Shown: positions 54,411-62,065 of the stretch, one piece after another
Layout: each line of letters opens with the position of its first letter
Numbering within the stretch: position 1 is the first letter of the stretch
Assembly: GCA_964356415.1 (NCBI GenBank)
Contig: CAYHHK010000001.1
Span: forward strand, 43,560 to 107,559
Source of the DNA: JAPLDB01 sp964356415
GTDB taxonomy: Bacteria > Bacteroidota > Bacteroidia > AKYH767-A > 2013-40CM-41-45
Direction: 5' to 3'
Length of the DNA stretch: 64,000 nucleotides
Translations under genes and position numbers: made by a program
Notes under the pieces: model-generated
Seen by the model: only the letters and a program-made list of their open reading frames with translations
Told to the model about the DNA's origin: nothing
Database searches by the model: none

Positions 54411-55820
54411 TTAGTTCTTTGCGGAAACCGGCAATTCCATGTCAACATTTCTTCTTGCAAACATGGCACCCCCAAGCGCTCCCATAAATATTGAATCGGT
54501 ATGAATGTTTATTTTGATGTTATCGCCATAGTTTTCTTTTACCAGTTGCGTGAGATATTTAATTACTGCCTGGTTGCGTGCAACACCTCCTGTGAAAGTG
54601 AATTCATTGTAAACGCCTCCTGAACGCGCGATGAGAGACATGGCCCGCATAATTATGGCTTTGTGCAAGCCGCCAAGAATGTCAGCTCGCTTTTCACCAA
54701 GATTGGTCAGTTCGCGCAATTCAGCTCCAGCAAATACTGTACATGTGGAGCAAATAGTTACTTCTTTCTCTGCCTCTAATGCCAGGGGACCTAATTCATT
54801 TAATGAAATGCTCATTTCATCAGCAATATAACCGAGGTAGCGTCCACATCCGGCTGCACATCGATCATTCATTTGAAAACTGGTTACAAGACCGTATTTA
54901 TCCACTTGTATCGCTTTGGTGTCTTGTCCGCCGATGTCAAGTACTGTTCTTGTATCAGGAAAAACAGCATGGGCTCCAAATGCATGACATAAAATCTCTG
55001 AGCGAATGCATTCTTGCGGAAACGGAAGCAAGGCGCGACCATATCCTGTCCCTGTCATATTTTCTATTTCAAATTCAATATCTGCAATTTCGTCAATGTG
55101 TTCACGTAGAGATTCGGATACGTGGTCAAAATTTCCTTTAAGTAAATTCAGTTCAGCATCAAAATTCACACTTGTATTTTCCGCGGATGTGTCAGGAAGG
55201 TTTTTGTATTTTTCTTTAAGCTCATCCATTGCTTTGTGCACAAGCTCTTTGAAGTCAAATTGAACTCGTTGGTTTTCTGATGGACTTATGCTCTTGTCCC
55301 AGACTGTCATCAATGGCTCAAAAAGTGAAATGTCGAGTTTGTTTACTTCCTCGTTGTAACGTTCAGAAACGGTATCGCGAAAGAATTGATTTTTTGCTCC
55401 AAGGTTATTATACAAATATTCATGTTTGATTTTTGGCTTAAAGGCCCTGCGTATATTCCTCAGGTGATTCAATATTTCTTCCCTCTTTTTTTCATCAGTA
55501 AAGAAGACATGACAGGTTTTTACAAGTTCATCTCCAAGTTTATCTAAACGAATTCTGAATTGCTCGTACTGAAATACACTTTCAAGGTCAGTAATATATT
55601 TGTTGTATTCAGGCTTTGCTTTTAGTTCTGCTTCCAGTTTTTTCTTGAGTACAGAAAATCGTGCATTGTAAATTGCTTCATCCTTCGCAATGTCAGCTGC
55701 CACTGAATAGTTTGCACGGGTATTTGTGATACCACGGCCTATGATTTCATCTTGTTCATTAATGATGACTGCTTTTGATGTTGTTGAGCCAAGGTCAACG
55801 CCGAGATAATACTTGTTCAT
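54411..55820 (-). CDS. bcrA: Benzoyl-CoA reductase ATPase subunit A
   Basis: A 469-residue ASKHA ATPase with VDLGSTTSKAV (8-18), DIGGQDTKAI, and cluster cysteines in NDRCAAGCGRY and CSTCTVFAGAE (39 residues between ligand cysteines). A large helical insertion at about residues 45-260 separates the first ATP motif from the rest. It accounts for the length over BcrD and is the hallmark of Thauera-type BcrA rather than Azoarcus-type BzdQ. It pairs with BcrD as the heterodimeric electron activator. Confidence 0.95.
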   Translation of the reverse strand: MNKYYLGVDLGSTTSKAVIINEQDEIIGRGITNTRANYSVAADIAKDEAIYNARFSVLKKKLEAELKAKPEYNKYITDLESVFQYEQFRIRLDKLGDELVKTCHVFFTDEKKREEILNHLRNIRRAFKPKIKHEYLYNNLGAKNQFFRDTVSERYNEEVNKLDISLFEPLMTVWDKSISPSENQRVQFDFKELVHKAMDELKEKYKNLPDTSAENTSVNFDAELNLLKGNFDHVSESLREHIDEIADIEFEIENMTGTGYGRALLPFPQECIRSEILCHAFGAHAVFPDTRTVLDIGGQDTKAIQVDKYGLVTSFQMNDRCAAGCGRYLGYIADEMSISLNELGPLALEAEKEVTICSTCTVFAGAELRELTNLGEKRADILGGLHKAIIMRAMSLIARSGGVYNEFTFTGGVARNQAVIKYLTQLVKENYGDNIKINIHTDSIFMGALGGAMFARRNVDMELPVSAKN

Positions 55821-55844
55821 TTATTGTTTCCTTTTTAAAAGTGT

Positions 55845-57146
55845 TTAAGCCGAAACTACTCCCTGTGACATAATTATTTTTCGTTGCTCCAGCATCTGAA
55901 AATATGATTCAAGCCGGTTCTTAATATTTGCATATGAAAAATAGCGGGGATCAACCAAATCACTTTCGATGAAACCAACAGGAACACCACATCTTTGTTC
56001 GATTTCCCGCATCATTAATAATTGTCCTGCTGAAAATGAATTGCAGCTTTTGATTGAGTTGATTAAAAATCCGTCCGCTTTATACTCTTTAATATAGTGT
56101 TCAATTAAATCTACCCGTTGTGGCAAATTCAGGTTGGTGTAGCAGCCCATACAATATTTTGCAAGGCTCTCAAGGGGATTTTCAGGATCATGACGGAAAC
56201 CTCGGTCATAAACACCACCGACTTTTGTATAAGTCGATGCGACAATCACAGCACCCATGTCATAAAATATTTTCCAAAACTCACGGAAGTTTGTCCAGTT
56301 TGGGGGACCTTCAACTACAAGTCGATATTTTTCTTCTTTTAATTCTCCTTCCGGGTTAATCGGAAGTAATCCCTTTTTAAGACGGTCATCCACTTCGTTG
56401 TATAATTCCTGATAGTATTCAAGTGCAATATCAGTTCCCCTGAACGCTGTGTTTAGAGGGCCCATATAGTACACGCCGGCGAAATATGAATCTATTGGCG
56501 AGGGTTTGTTTTTTGCGGATTCAAGAACCTTTACCCACAAATCTTCTGACTTGGCTGAGTTCTCAAGCATTTTTGAAAGGCGGTCGTAATCCAGTTTCTT
56601 TCCAGCAACTTTTTCCATCTTCGGAATCACTTCTTCTTTCAGCTGCTTCACCATATAGGTGACTTGATCGTCTGTTATTTTTCCATCTTCCTGATATGGC
56701 GTATGCAGCATTGCAATCTCAACTCCGGGATATAATTTTTCGAGATTTTCAAACCACTTCATGAATGTGAAGCAACCAGTGTAGCTTAATAATAATAAGT
56801 CTGGCTCAGGAAGTTTTTCACCGGTAGGGCCAATATTGCCGTTGAGCATCATGCCAATGTCACACTTAACATAGGTGCATACGTCTTCGCTGAATCCGAT
56901 TTTTTCAGCATCTTTAATGTATGAACCGGATTTTTTTCTCATGCCGGACTGAAGTGCATTTATTTCAGGGTAAACAGGCAGCATATCCAGTGCGAGAATC
57001 AGTTCTGTTATGTTTCCCGGCACAAATGTGTACACGACCTTTTTACCATTCTCTTTTGCAGTACTAAGTTCAGTAAAAAGATTGCCAAGCATCTCTTTCT
57101 GAATGACCATGCTTTTTTCCTTTATTGCTTCCTTTGGATTGCTCAT
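55845..57146 (-). CDS. bcrB: Benzoyl-CoA reductase subunit B
   Basis: A 433-residue member of the HgdB family and part of the substrate-reducing module with BcrC. Conserved cysteines are C90 (DVCTYVK), C125 (YTGCFTF) and C368 (SIKSCNSF), the expected cluster ligands. MGPLNTAFRGTDIA is typical of BcrB. It is 55 bases after bcrC and 24 before bcrA, in the same order as in Thauera. Confidence 0.95.
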   Translation of the reverse strand: MSNPKEAIKEKSMVIQKEMLGNLFTELSTAKENGKKVVYTFVPGNITELILALDMLPVYPEINALQSGMRKKSGSYIKDAEKIGFSEDVCTYVKCDIGMMLNGNIGPTGEKLPEPDLLLLSYTGCFTFMKWFENLEKLYPGVEIAMLHTPYQEDGKITDDQVTYMVKQLKEEVIPKMEKVAGKKLDYDRLSKMLENSAKSEDLWVKVLESAKNKPSPIDSYFAGVYYMGPLNTAFRGTDIALEYYQELYNEVDDRLKKGLLPINPEGELKEEKYRLVVEGPPNWTNFREFWKIFYDMGAVIVASTYTKVGGVYDRGFRHDPENPLESLAKYCMGCYTNLNLPQRVDLIEHYIKEYKADGFLINSIKSCNSFSAGQLLMMREIEQRCGVPVGFIESDLVDPRYFSYANIKNRLESYFQMLEQRKIIMSQGVVSA

Positions 57147-57201
57147 TTTGTAGTTTTTTCTGTGACTTAATATTTGTGAGATATCATCTTGATATTATTA
57201 T

Positions 57202-58365
57202 TTATGCCCATAATTTTATTGAATCCGAAAACGTACCGGCCTGTTCTTTTATTACCTTGAATTGTCCCGTGTTTTCATGAAACTGGAAGTTGATATGATT
57301 AAGACCTGCTTTATCACATGCCTTTTGTAGTTCCGGGCGATCAAGCAATGCCGGGTCACAAAAACTTGCTGCACAGAAAATGACTCCGTCTGCTTTTCTA
57401 CTTATTGCTAAATCAACCAGGCGTTTCCCTTTGGGATTGCCAACGTCATATATTGCAGACGAGAAAACACTTTTTTGAAGAAAGGCATTGACTATTTCAT
57501 TGACCGGATTTTCGGTAGTCGAATCAATATCACCCTGAATCCACCTTGATCCGAGCATAAAATCATCATCAATGATGTAGCATCCTGACATTTCAATGGA
57601 TTTAATTAATCCGATTGGTGGTTGTTCACAGAATGAACCTGAAATGATTACTCTTATATTATCCATTGGCTCACCTGATTCATGACGAATCAGGTTAAGC
57701 ACTTCTTCAAGAACTTCATTGTGTCTTTCAACCGGAATTACCATTCCTGCACGAACGATATGGTAAACGTCAACAGCAGATAAACGCCATGGATATTCCT
57801 GGCGGATATCATAGATTGCTTCAATCAGTTTCCGGTTTCTGTTGTAGAGAGAAATGGAATGATTGAGTTTTTCGGGAGTAACTTTCACTCCATTTAGTTG
57901 GAACATATCATCCATTACTGTTTCAATCAGCTCGCGATAAAAAACCCCGCCGATGAGTGCATCAAAATTCTGCGGGTAATCAAAGTAGCGTGTAAATTTC
58001 CCCTTCTTCACAATTTTAAACATTCCGGAAAGATTTCGTACGCAATCGCAGATTGCAGGAAAAAGAAAGCCATCAAAGTCATCAAGATTATGATCGAGCG
58101 CCATTTCTATGATGCCGCGGGGCAAATGACATATGTAGGATTGGTAATAGGCATCTCCTTTAATGATTTGTTTGCGGTCTCCAACTCCCATAATTCCTAC
58201 CGGTAATGCATTTGCTGCATGAATGATTTCGCGCGGAACATAAATAGGAAGGTAACCAACAAGCAAGCGGTTAGGAGATTCCTTCTTCCATTCCTTTGCT
58301 GATGAAAAATTCAGGTCGAAAGCCAGTTCGCGACACATTTTCGTTATTTCTTCAATTGACCCCAT
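57202..58365 (-). CDS. bcrC: Benzoyl-CoA reductase subunit C
   Basis: A 387-residue partner of BcrB. Cysteines C79 (SYICHLPRG), C106 (PAICDCVRN) and C336 (ASFCDPALL) are candidate cluster ligands. The LLVGYLPIYVPREIIHAANALP segment is shortened here as GYLPIYVPREIIHAA. It is the first gene of the bcr operon. The complex reduces benzoyl-CoA to cyclohexa-1,5-diene-1-carbonyl-CoA at the cost of two ATP. Confidence 0.95.
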   Translation of the reverse strand: MGSIEEITKMCRELAFDLNFSSAKEWKKESPNRLLVGYLPIYVPREIIHAANALPVGIMGVGDRKQIIKGDAYYQSYICHLPRGIIEMALDHNLDDFDGFLFPAICDCVRNLSGMFKIVKKGKFTRYFDYPQNFDALIGGVFYRELIETVMDDMFQLNGVKVTPEKLNHSISLYNRNRKLIEAIYDIRQEYPWRLSAVDVYHIVRAGMVIPVERHNEVLEEVLNLIRHESGEPMDNIRVIISGSFCEQPPIGLIKSIEMSGCYIIDDDFMLGSRWIQGDIDSTTENPVNEIVNAFLQKSVFSSAIYDVGNPKGKRLVDLAISRKADGVIFCAASFCDPALLDRPELQKACDKAGLNHINFQFHENTGQFKVIKEQAGTFSDSIKLWA

Positions 58366-58583
58366 ATGGCATTATATTTTTACGAAGAAAGTTATTAATC
58401 ATAAGATTGAATATGATGCCGGTCAAATAAAAAAATACGAAAAAATACTTTCTGTGATATTCTGAATTTATGGAGCAATCTTGAATTAAATTGAAGTCTT
58501 GTCAGGTATGCAACAGGGCTTCTGGTGAAAAACAGGGCAGCAAATCGAACTGGAAAATAATTAATATGGTTAAAAAAAACCTT
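58366..58583. other. Promoter region of the bcr operon
   Basis: A 218-bp gap. Near bcrC it holds the Crp/Fnr-type site (58412-58427) and a -7-like TAACTTTC on the minus strand at 58394-58387. The rest, following the tryptophanase stop, has no gene. Confidence 0.5.
58412..58427. promoter_or_regulatory. Crp/Fnr-type site upstream of bcrC
   Basis: TATGAT-GCCG-GTCAAA, with TGAY-N4-RTCA core. Its centre (58419.5) is 25.5 bases before a -7-like TAACTTTC and 55 bases before the bcrC start. This places it in the range for activation. In Azoarcus, an Fnr-like activator (AcpR) is known to turn on the bzd genes. Confidence 0.55.
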
Positions 58584-60008
58584 TCAGGCAATTTCAAATT
58601 GAGCCGTGAAGTGCCTTAAAAATTTTGGTTCATGAATAATGCGAATTCCCCTAGCATTATTTTTCTTACTAATTATCTCATCAAAAACTTCAATTACATA
58701 GTCAATATGAGACTGCGTATAAACCCTGCGTGGAATTGCAAGCCTTACCAGTTCCATTGTCGCCGGAATTAATTTTCCCTTTTCATTATACTTGCCAAAC
58801 ATGACTGAGCCAATCTCGCAACTCCTGATACCTCCTGTTTTGTAAAGCTCGCATACCAGTGCCTGACCCGGGTATTGATCAACAGGGATGTGCGGATATA
58901 ATTTTTTGGCATCAATATAGATGGCATGTCCGCCAACAGGATGAATAATTGGAACACCTTTCTTTAAAATATTTTCTCCAAGATATTGTGTGCTCGTGAT
59001 CCTGTACTTTAAGTAGTCGGGCTCAAAAACTTCATTAAGTCCGACTGCAATGGCCTCCATATCTCTTCCCGATAAGCCGCCGTATGTAGTAAACCCTTCC
59101 GTAATAATCAGCAATTGCATGCAGGCATCTGATAGTTCTTTGTTTCTCAGCGCAAGAAATCCACCCATGTTTACCAATGCATCTTTCTTGGCACTCATGA
59201 TACATGCATCAGCAAGCGAAAACATTTCCTGTGCAATTGACCTGAATGAAATTCGACTGTATTTTTTTTCACTGGCATGAATAAAATAGCTGTTTTCTGC
59301 GATCCTGCAGCAGTCCAGGATGAACAGAATATCATTTTCCTTACAAATAGTCCCAACATCCTTTGCATTTTGCATGCTCACCGGCTGACCTCCGCCACTG
59401 TTATTTGTCACTGTGAGTATTACTCCTGCAATATTTTCTTTTCCATATTTGTTTATCAATTCCCTGAGTTTTACCGAATTCATGTTGCCTTTGAATGGGT
59501 AGGAAGAATCGTAATCTTTCGATTCCTCTGATGGAATATCAATAGCAGTTGCACCGCTGTATTCTATGTTCGCCCGGGTAGTATCAAAATGGGTATTGCT
59601 GATGAAATATTTTCCTTTTCCTCCTATGTGGCTATATAAAATTCTTTCTGCAGCCCTTCCCTGGTGTGTAGGAAGAATATATGGCATGCCGGTTAAGTCG
59701 TGCACAGCTTTTTCAAAACGTTCCCAGCTTCTGGCTCCTGCATAAGATTCATCACCCTGCATCATGGCTGCCCATTGATTGCTGCTCATGGCAGAGGTCC
59801 CGCTGTCAGTCAAAAAGTCAATGATAACCTGGTCTGATTTTAAAAGAAAAGGGTTGTAATGGGCATCGGTTAGAAATTGTTCCCGTTGTTCTGCTGTACT
59901 CATGGTGATGGGCTCAACAGTTTTGATGCGGAAGGGTTCGATTATGGTTTTAAAATCCACGGTTCTTGTTTTTATTTTTTTGAGAATAATTTTTATGAGA
60001 GTCTTCAA
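58584..60008 (-). CDS. tnaA: Tryptophanase (tryptophan indole-lyase)
   Basis: PLP enzyme that splits tryptophan to indole, pyruvate and ammonia. The PLP lysine lies in MSAKKDALV. Two positions separate it from tyrosine phenol-lyase. THFDTT has Asp where tyrosine phenol-lyase has Thr124. GIRSCEIGS has Ile where tyrosine phenol-lyase has Arg381. Both favour tryptophanase, as does QALVCELYK. The ATG at 60008 gives 474 residues with a basic N-terminal tail. A GTG at 59960 would start seven codons before EPFRI, as in E. coli TnaA, and may be the true start. Divergent from the 604-residue gene, with a palindrome between. Confidence 0.88.
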   Translation of the reverse strand: MKTLIKIILKKIKTRTVDFKTIIEPFRIKTVEPITMSTAEQREQFLTDAHYNPFLLKSDQVIIDFLTDSGTSAMSSNQWAAMMQGDESYAGARSWERFEKAVHDLTGMPYILPTHQGRAAERILYSHIGGKGKYFISNTHFDTTRANIEYSGATAIDIPSEESKDYDSSYPFKGNMNSVKLRELINKYGKENIAGVILTVTNNSGGGQPVSMQNAKDVGTICKENDILFILDCCRIAENSYFIHASEKKYSRISFRSIAQEMFSLADACIMSAKKDALVNMGGFLALRNKELSDACMQLLIITEGFTTYGGLSGRDMEAIAVGLNEVFEPDYLKYRITSTQYLGENILKKGVPIIHPVGGHAIYIDAKKLYPHIPVDQYPGQALVCELYKTGGIRSCEIGSVMFGKYNEKGKLIPATMELVRLAIPRRVYTQSHIDYVIEVFDEIISKKNNARGIRIIHEPKFLRHFTAQFEIA

Positions 60009-60050
60009 TTCCTGTTAGAAACAAAGGTGAAGCAACCGGATGAACGGATG

Positions 60051-60066
60051 TATGATAAATGTCATA
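60051..60066. promoter_or_regulatory. Crp/Fnr-type palindrome between tnaA and the 604-residue gene
   Basis: Perfect outer dyad TATGAT-AAAT-GTCATA (centre 60058.5). On the minus strand its centre lies 29.5 bases before a -7-like CACCTTTG (60029-60022), the same distance as at the hcr operon. This gives a start point near 60017 for tnaA. It could also act on the plus-strand gene. Confidence 0.6.
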
Positions 60067-60131
60067 TAGAAATGTGTGCATTTTGCCGTCCTTTACACTT
60101 TTATGATTTTATTCCAAATTAATAAGTTCTA

Positions 60132-61946
60132 ATGATAGCTTCAAAATTGCACTCATTTCATATTCCTGTGATGGGTTTAGGTTATACCATAGACACTCCA
60201 TTAAAGGCAGGTCGTTACGGAATTTCCTCTGTTGTTTCCATCATTGAGGATGAGTTGGTGGAGCAGATGCGAAAGTATTATTGCGAAAAGGAGAATATTT
60301 CCTATGTACCCATTGATGAAAAAGATGTTGATCACCGGGCGAAACGAATTACTGCGTACCTGAATTTAATGAATAAGATCCTGATCCGTCAAATTGAATC
60401 ATTAAAGGCAGGAAAATTTGAGGAAGGGTCCGATCTGGTTAAGTATTTCGAAATGCTTCCTGATAGTTCCCCTGTAAAGGAACTTTATGTTTTGATGAAT
60501 AAGGTCTCAGGCAGTGAAAAGGAAGTGATGCAAAAAAATCTGCGCAGCAAAATTGTAGCCGGTGCAATTGATGTTAACATCATGACAAAATTGGATAAGG
60601 CGAATTACAATGAGTCAGGAGAAGAACTACCTGTTGAATATTGTGATGCAATGGCGGCATTGCGTGGTTTTGCGTTAAGCGATTTGAATTCTTCCATGGT
60701 TTTTTCAGCAGGATTAAATCCACGGTTGTATAGCTACTGTGAGGTGTTTAAGGACTTTTTTCAGGATGAAAATGGAGAGTTCAGGAAGAAAATAATCTTG
60801 AAGGTGAGTGACTATCGCTCTGCACTTATCCAGGGAAAATTTCTGGCAAAGAAGGGTTTGTGGGTTTCGGAATTCAGGATTGAATCGGGATTGAATTGTG
60901 GCGGACATGCATTTGCAACAGAAGGACTCTTAACAGGACCAATCTTGCGGGAATTTAAGGAGAAAAAGTATGAATTGGTAAATGAGCTTTTTGAAATATG
61001 CAATACTGCATTGCGGGAGAAAAAATTAAAGGTGTTTACAGAGAGACCGGAATTAAAAATTACTTTTCAGGGGGGCATTGGAACTGCCGGCGAAAATCAG
61101 TTTTTACTGGAACAGTATTCCCTCGATGCTACAGGATGGGGAAGCCCGTTTCTTCTTGTTCCTGAAGTTACCAACGTGGATGAGAAAACATTGAGCTTAT
61201 TAGCGAATGCTGTTAAGCAAGACTACTATTTAAGCCATGCATCACCATTAGGGATTCCTTTCAATAATTTCAGAAGGTCGACTGCTGAAGAGCAGCGTAG
61301 AATGAGAATTGAAAAGGGCAGGCCCGGCAGCCCTTGCTACAAGAAGTTCCTCGCATTCAGCACCGAGTTTACTTCGATGCCTATTTGCACTGCATCCAGA
61401 GAGTACCAAAACCTGAAGATTAAGAAAGTAAAGGAGTTGAATTTATCAGAATCAGTATTGCAATCAGAAATTGAAGCAATTGAAGAAAAGGATTGCCTGT
61501 GTGAGGGATTGGGTGCTTCCGCGCTGATAAAAAATAATTTGCCTCCTCATCATAACCTTACCGCCGTTACAATTTGTCCGGGTCCTAATCTGGCATATTT
61601 TTCCGGCATATTTTCGTTGGAGCAAATGGTAAGCCATATTTACGGAAGAAAAAATATTTTAAACTCTTTAAGGCGTCCGAATATTTTTATCAATGAACTT
61701 GCACTGTACGTTGATTACCTGAAGCAAGAAATTCAAAATCAAAGGGAAGCAATTACCGGCAGGAAAAATAAATACTTCACCTCGTTCAAAGAAAATTTAT
61801 TGCATGGTATTCAGTACTACAAAAGCCTGGTTCCTGAAATGAAGCAATTTGCGAAAAGTCAATTGGATGCTTTTGAGAAAGACTTACGGCGGTTTGAATC
61901 GGAGATTACCGGAATTGTATTCCAACAGTCTTTGGCAGGAAATTAA
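60132..61946 (+). CDS. Uncharacterised 604-residue protein, probable (beta/alpha) enzyme
   Basis: I do not recognise the family with certainty. The first 30 residues (HIPVMGLGYTIDTPLKAGRY) look like the beginning of a barrel enzyme. The middle has GLNCGGHAFATEGLLTGPIL (about 256-275), FQGGIGTAGENQF and ATGWGSPFLLVPE, resembling flavin-binding barrel enzymes of the nitronate monooxygenase/FMN type. Later, CLCEGLG and TICPGPNLAYFSG add cysteines that could bind Fe-S. The C-terminal 90 residues are helical. Plus-strand and divergent from tnaA, with a shared anaerobic-type palindrome; an enzyme acting on an indole- or aromatic-linked substrate is conceivable only. Confidence 0.75.
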   Translation: MIASKLHSFHIPVMGLGYTIDTPLKAGRYGISSVVSIIEDELVEQMRKYYCEKENISYVPIDEKDVDHRAKRITAYLNLMNKILIRQIESLKAGKFEEGSDLVKYFEMLPDSSPVKELYVLMNKVSGSEKEVMQKNLRSKIVAGAIDVNIMTKLDKANYNESGEELPVEYCDAMAALRGFALSDLNSSMVFSAGLNPRLYSYCEVFKDFFQDENGEFRKKIILKVSDYRSALIQGKFLAKKGLWVSEFRIESGLNCGGHAFATEGLLTGPILREFKEKKYELVNELFEICNTALREKKLKVFTERPELKITFQGGIGTAGENQFLLEQYSLDATGWGSPFLLVPEVTNVDEKTLSLLANAVKQDYYLSHASPLGIPFNNFRRSTAEEQRRMRIEKGRPGSPCYKKFLAFSTEFTSMPICTASREYQNLKIKKVKELNLSESVLQSEIEAIEEKDCLCEGLGASALIKNNLPPHHNLTAVTICPGPNLAYFSGIFSLEQMVSHIYGRKNILNSLRRPNIFINELALYVDYLKQEIQNQREAITGRKNKYFTSFKENLLHGIQYYKSLVPEMKQFAKSQLDAFEKDLRRFESEITGIVFQQSLAGN

Positions 61947-62065
61947 TATTACCTGCAATTAACGTACTGTGATAGGTTTCATTTTTTTATCTGCTGCGGC
62001 CTCGATTTGAGACTGACACATGGTGAACCTGCATTTCCTTGCTTTATATCATAAATTCAAGTTGT
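61947..62065. other. Gap between convergent 604-residue gene and T9SS gene
   Basis: 119 bases where two genes meet tail to tail. No strong hairpin with a T run was found by eye. Confidence 0.4.

Noticed and set aside
38081..58365. Class II (BamBC, tungsten) benzoyl-CoA reductase
   Set aside because: No BamB-like aldehyde-oxidoreductase-family gene is present; all four class I subunits are.
58584..60008. Tyrosine phenol-lyase as the identity of the PLP lyase, which would supply phenol to the aromatic pathway
   Set aside because: The residues that bind the phenol ring in tyrosine phenol-lyase (Thr124, Arg381) are Asp and Ile here, as in tryptophanase.
61968..61982. TGAT-AGGT-TTCA after the 604-residue gene
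   Set aside because: One mismatch in the core and placed between gene ends, not upstream of any start.
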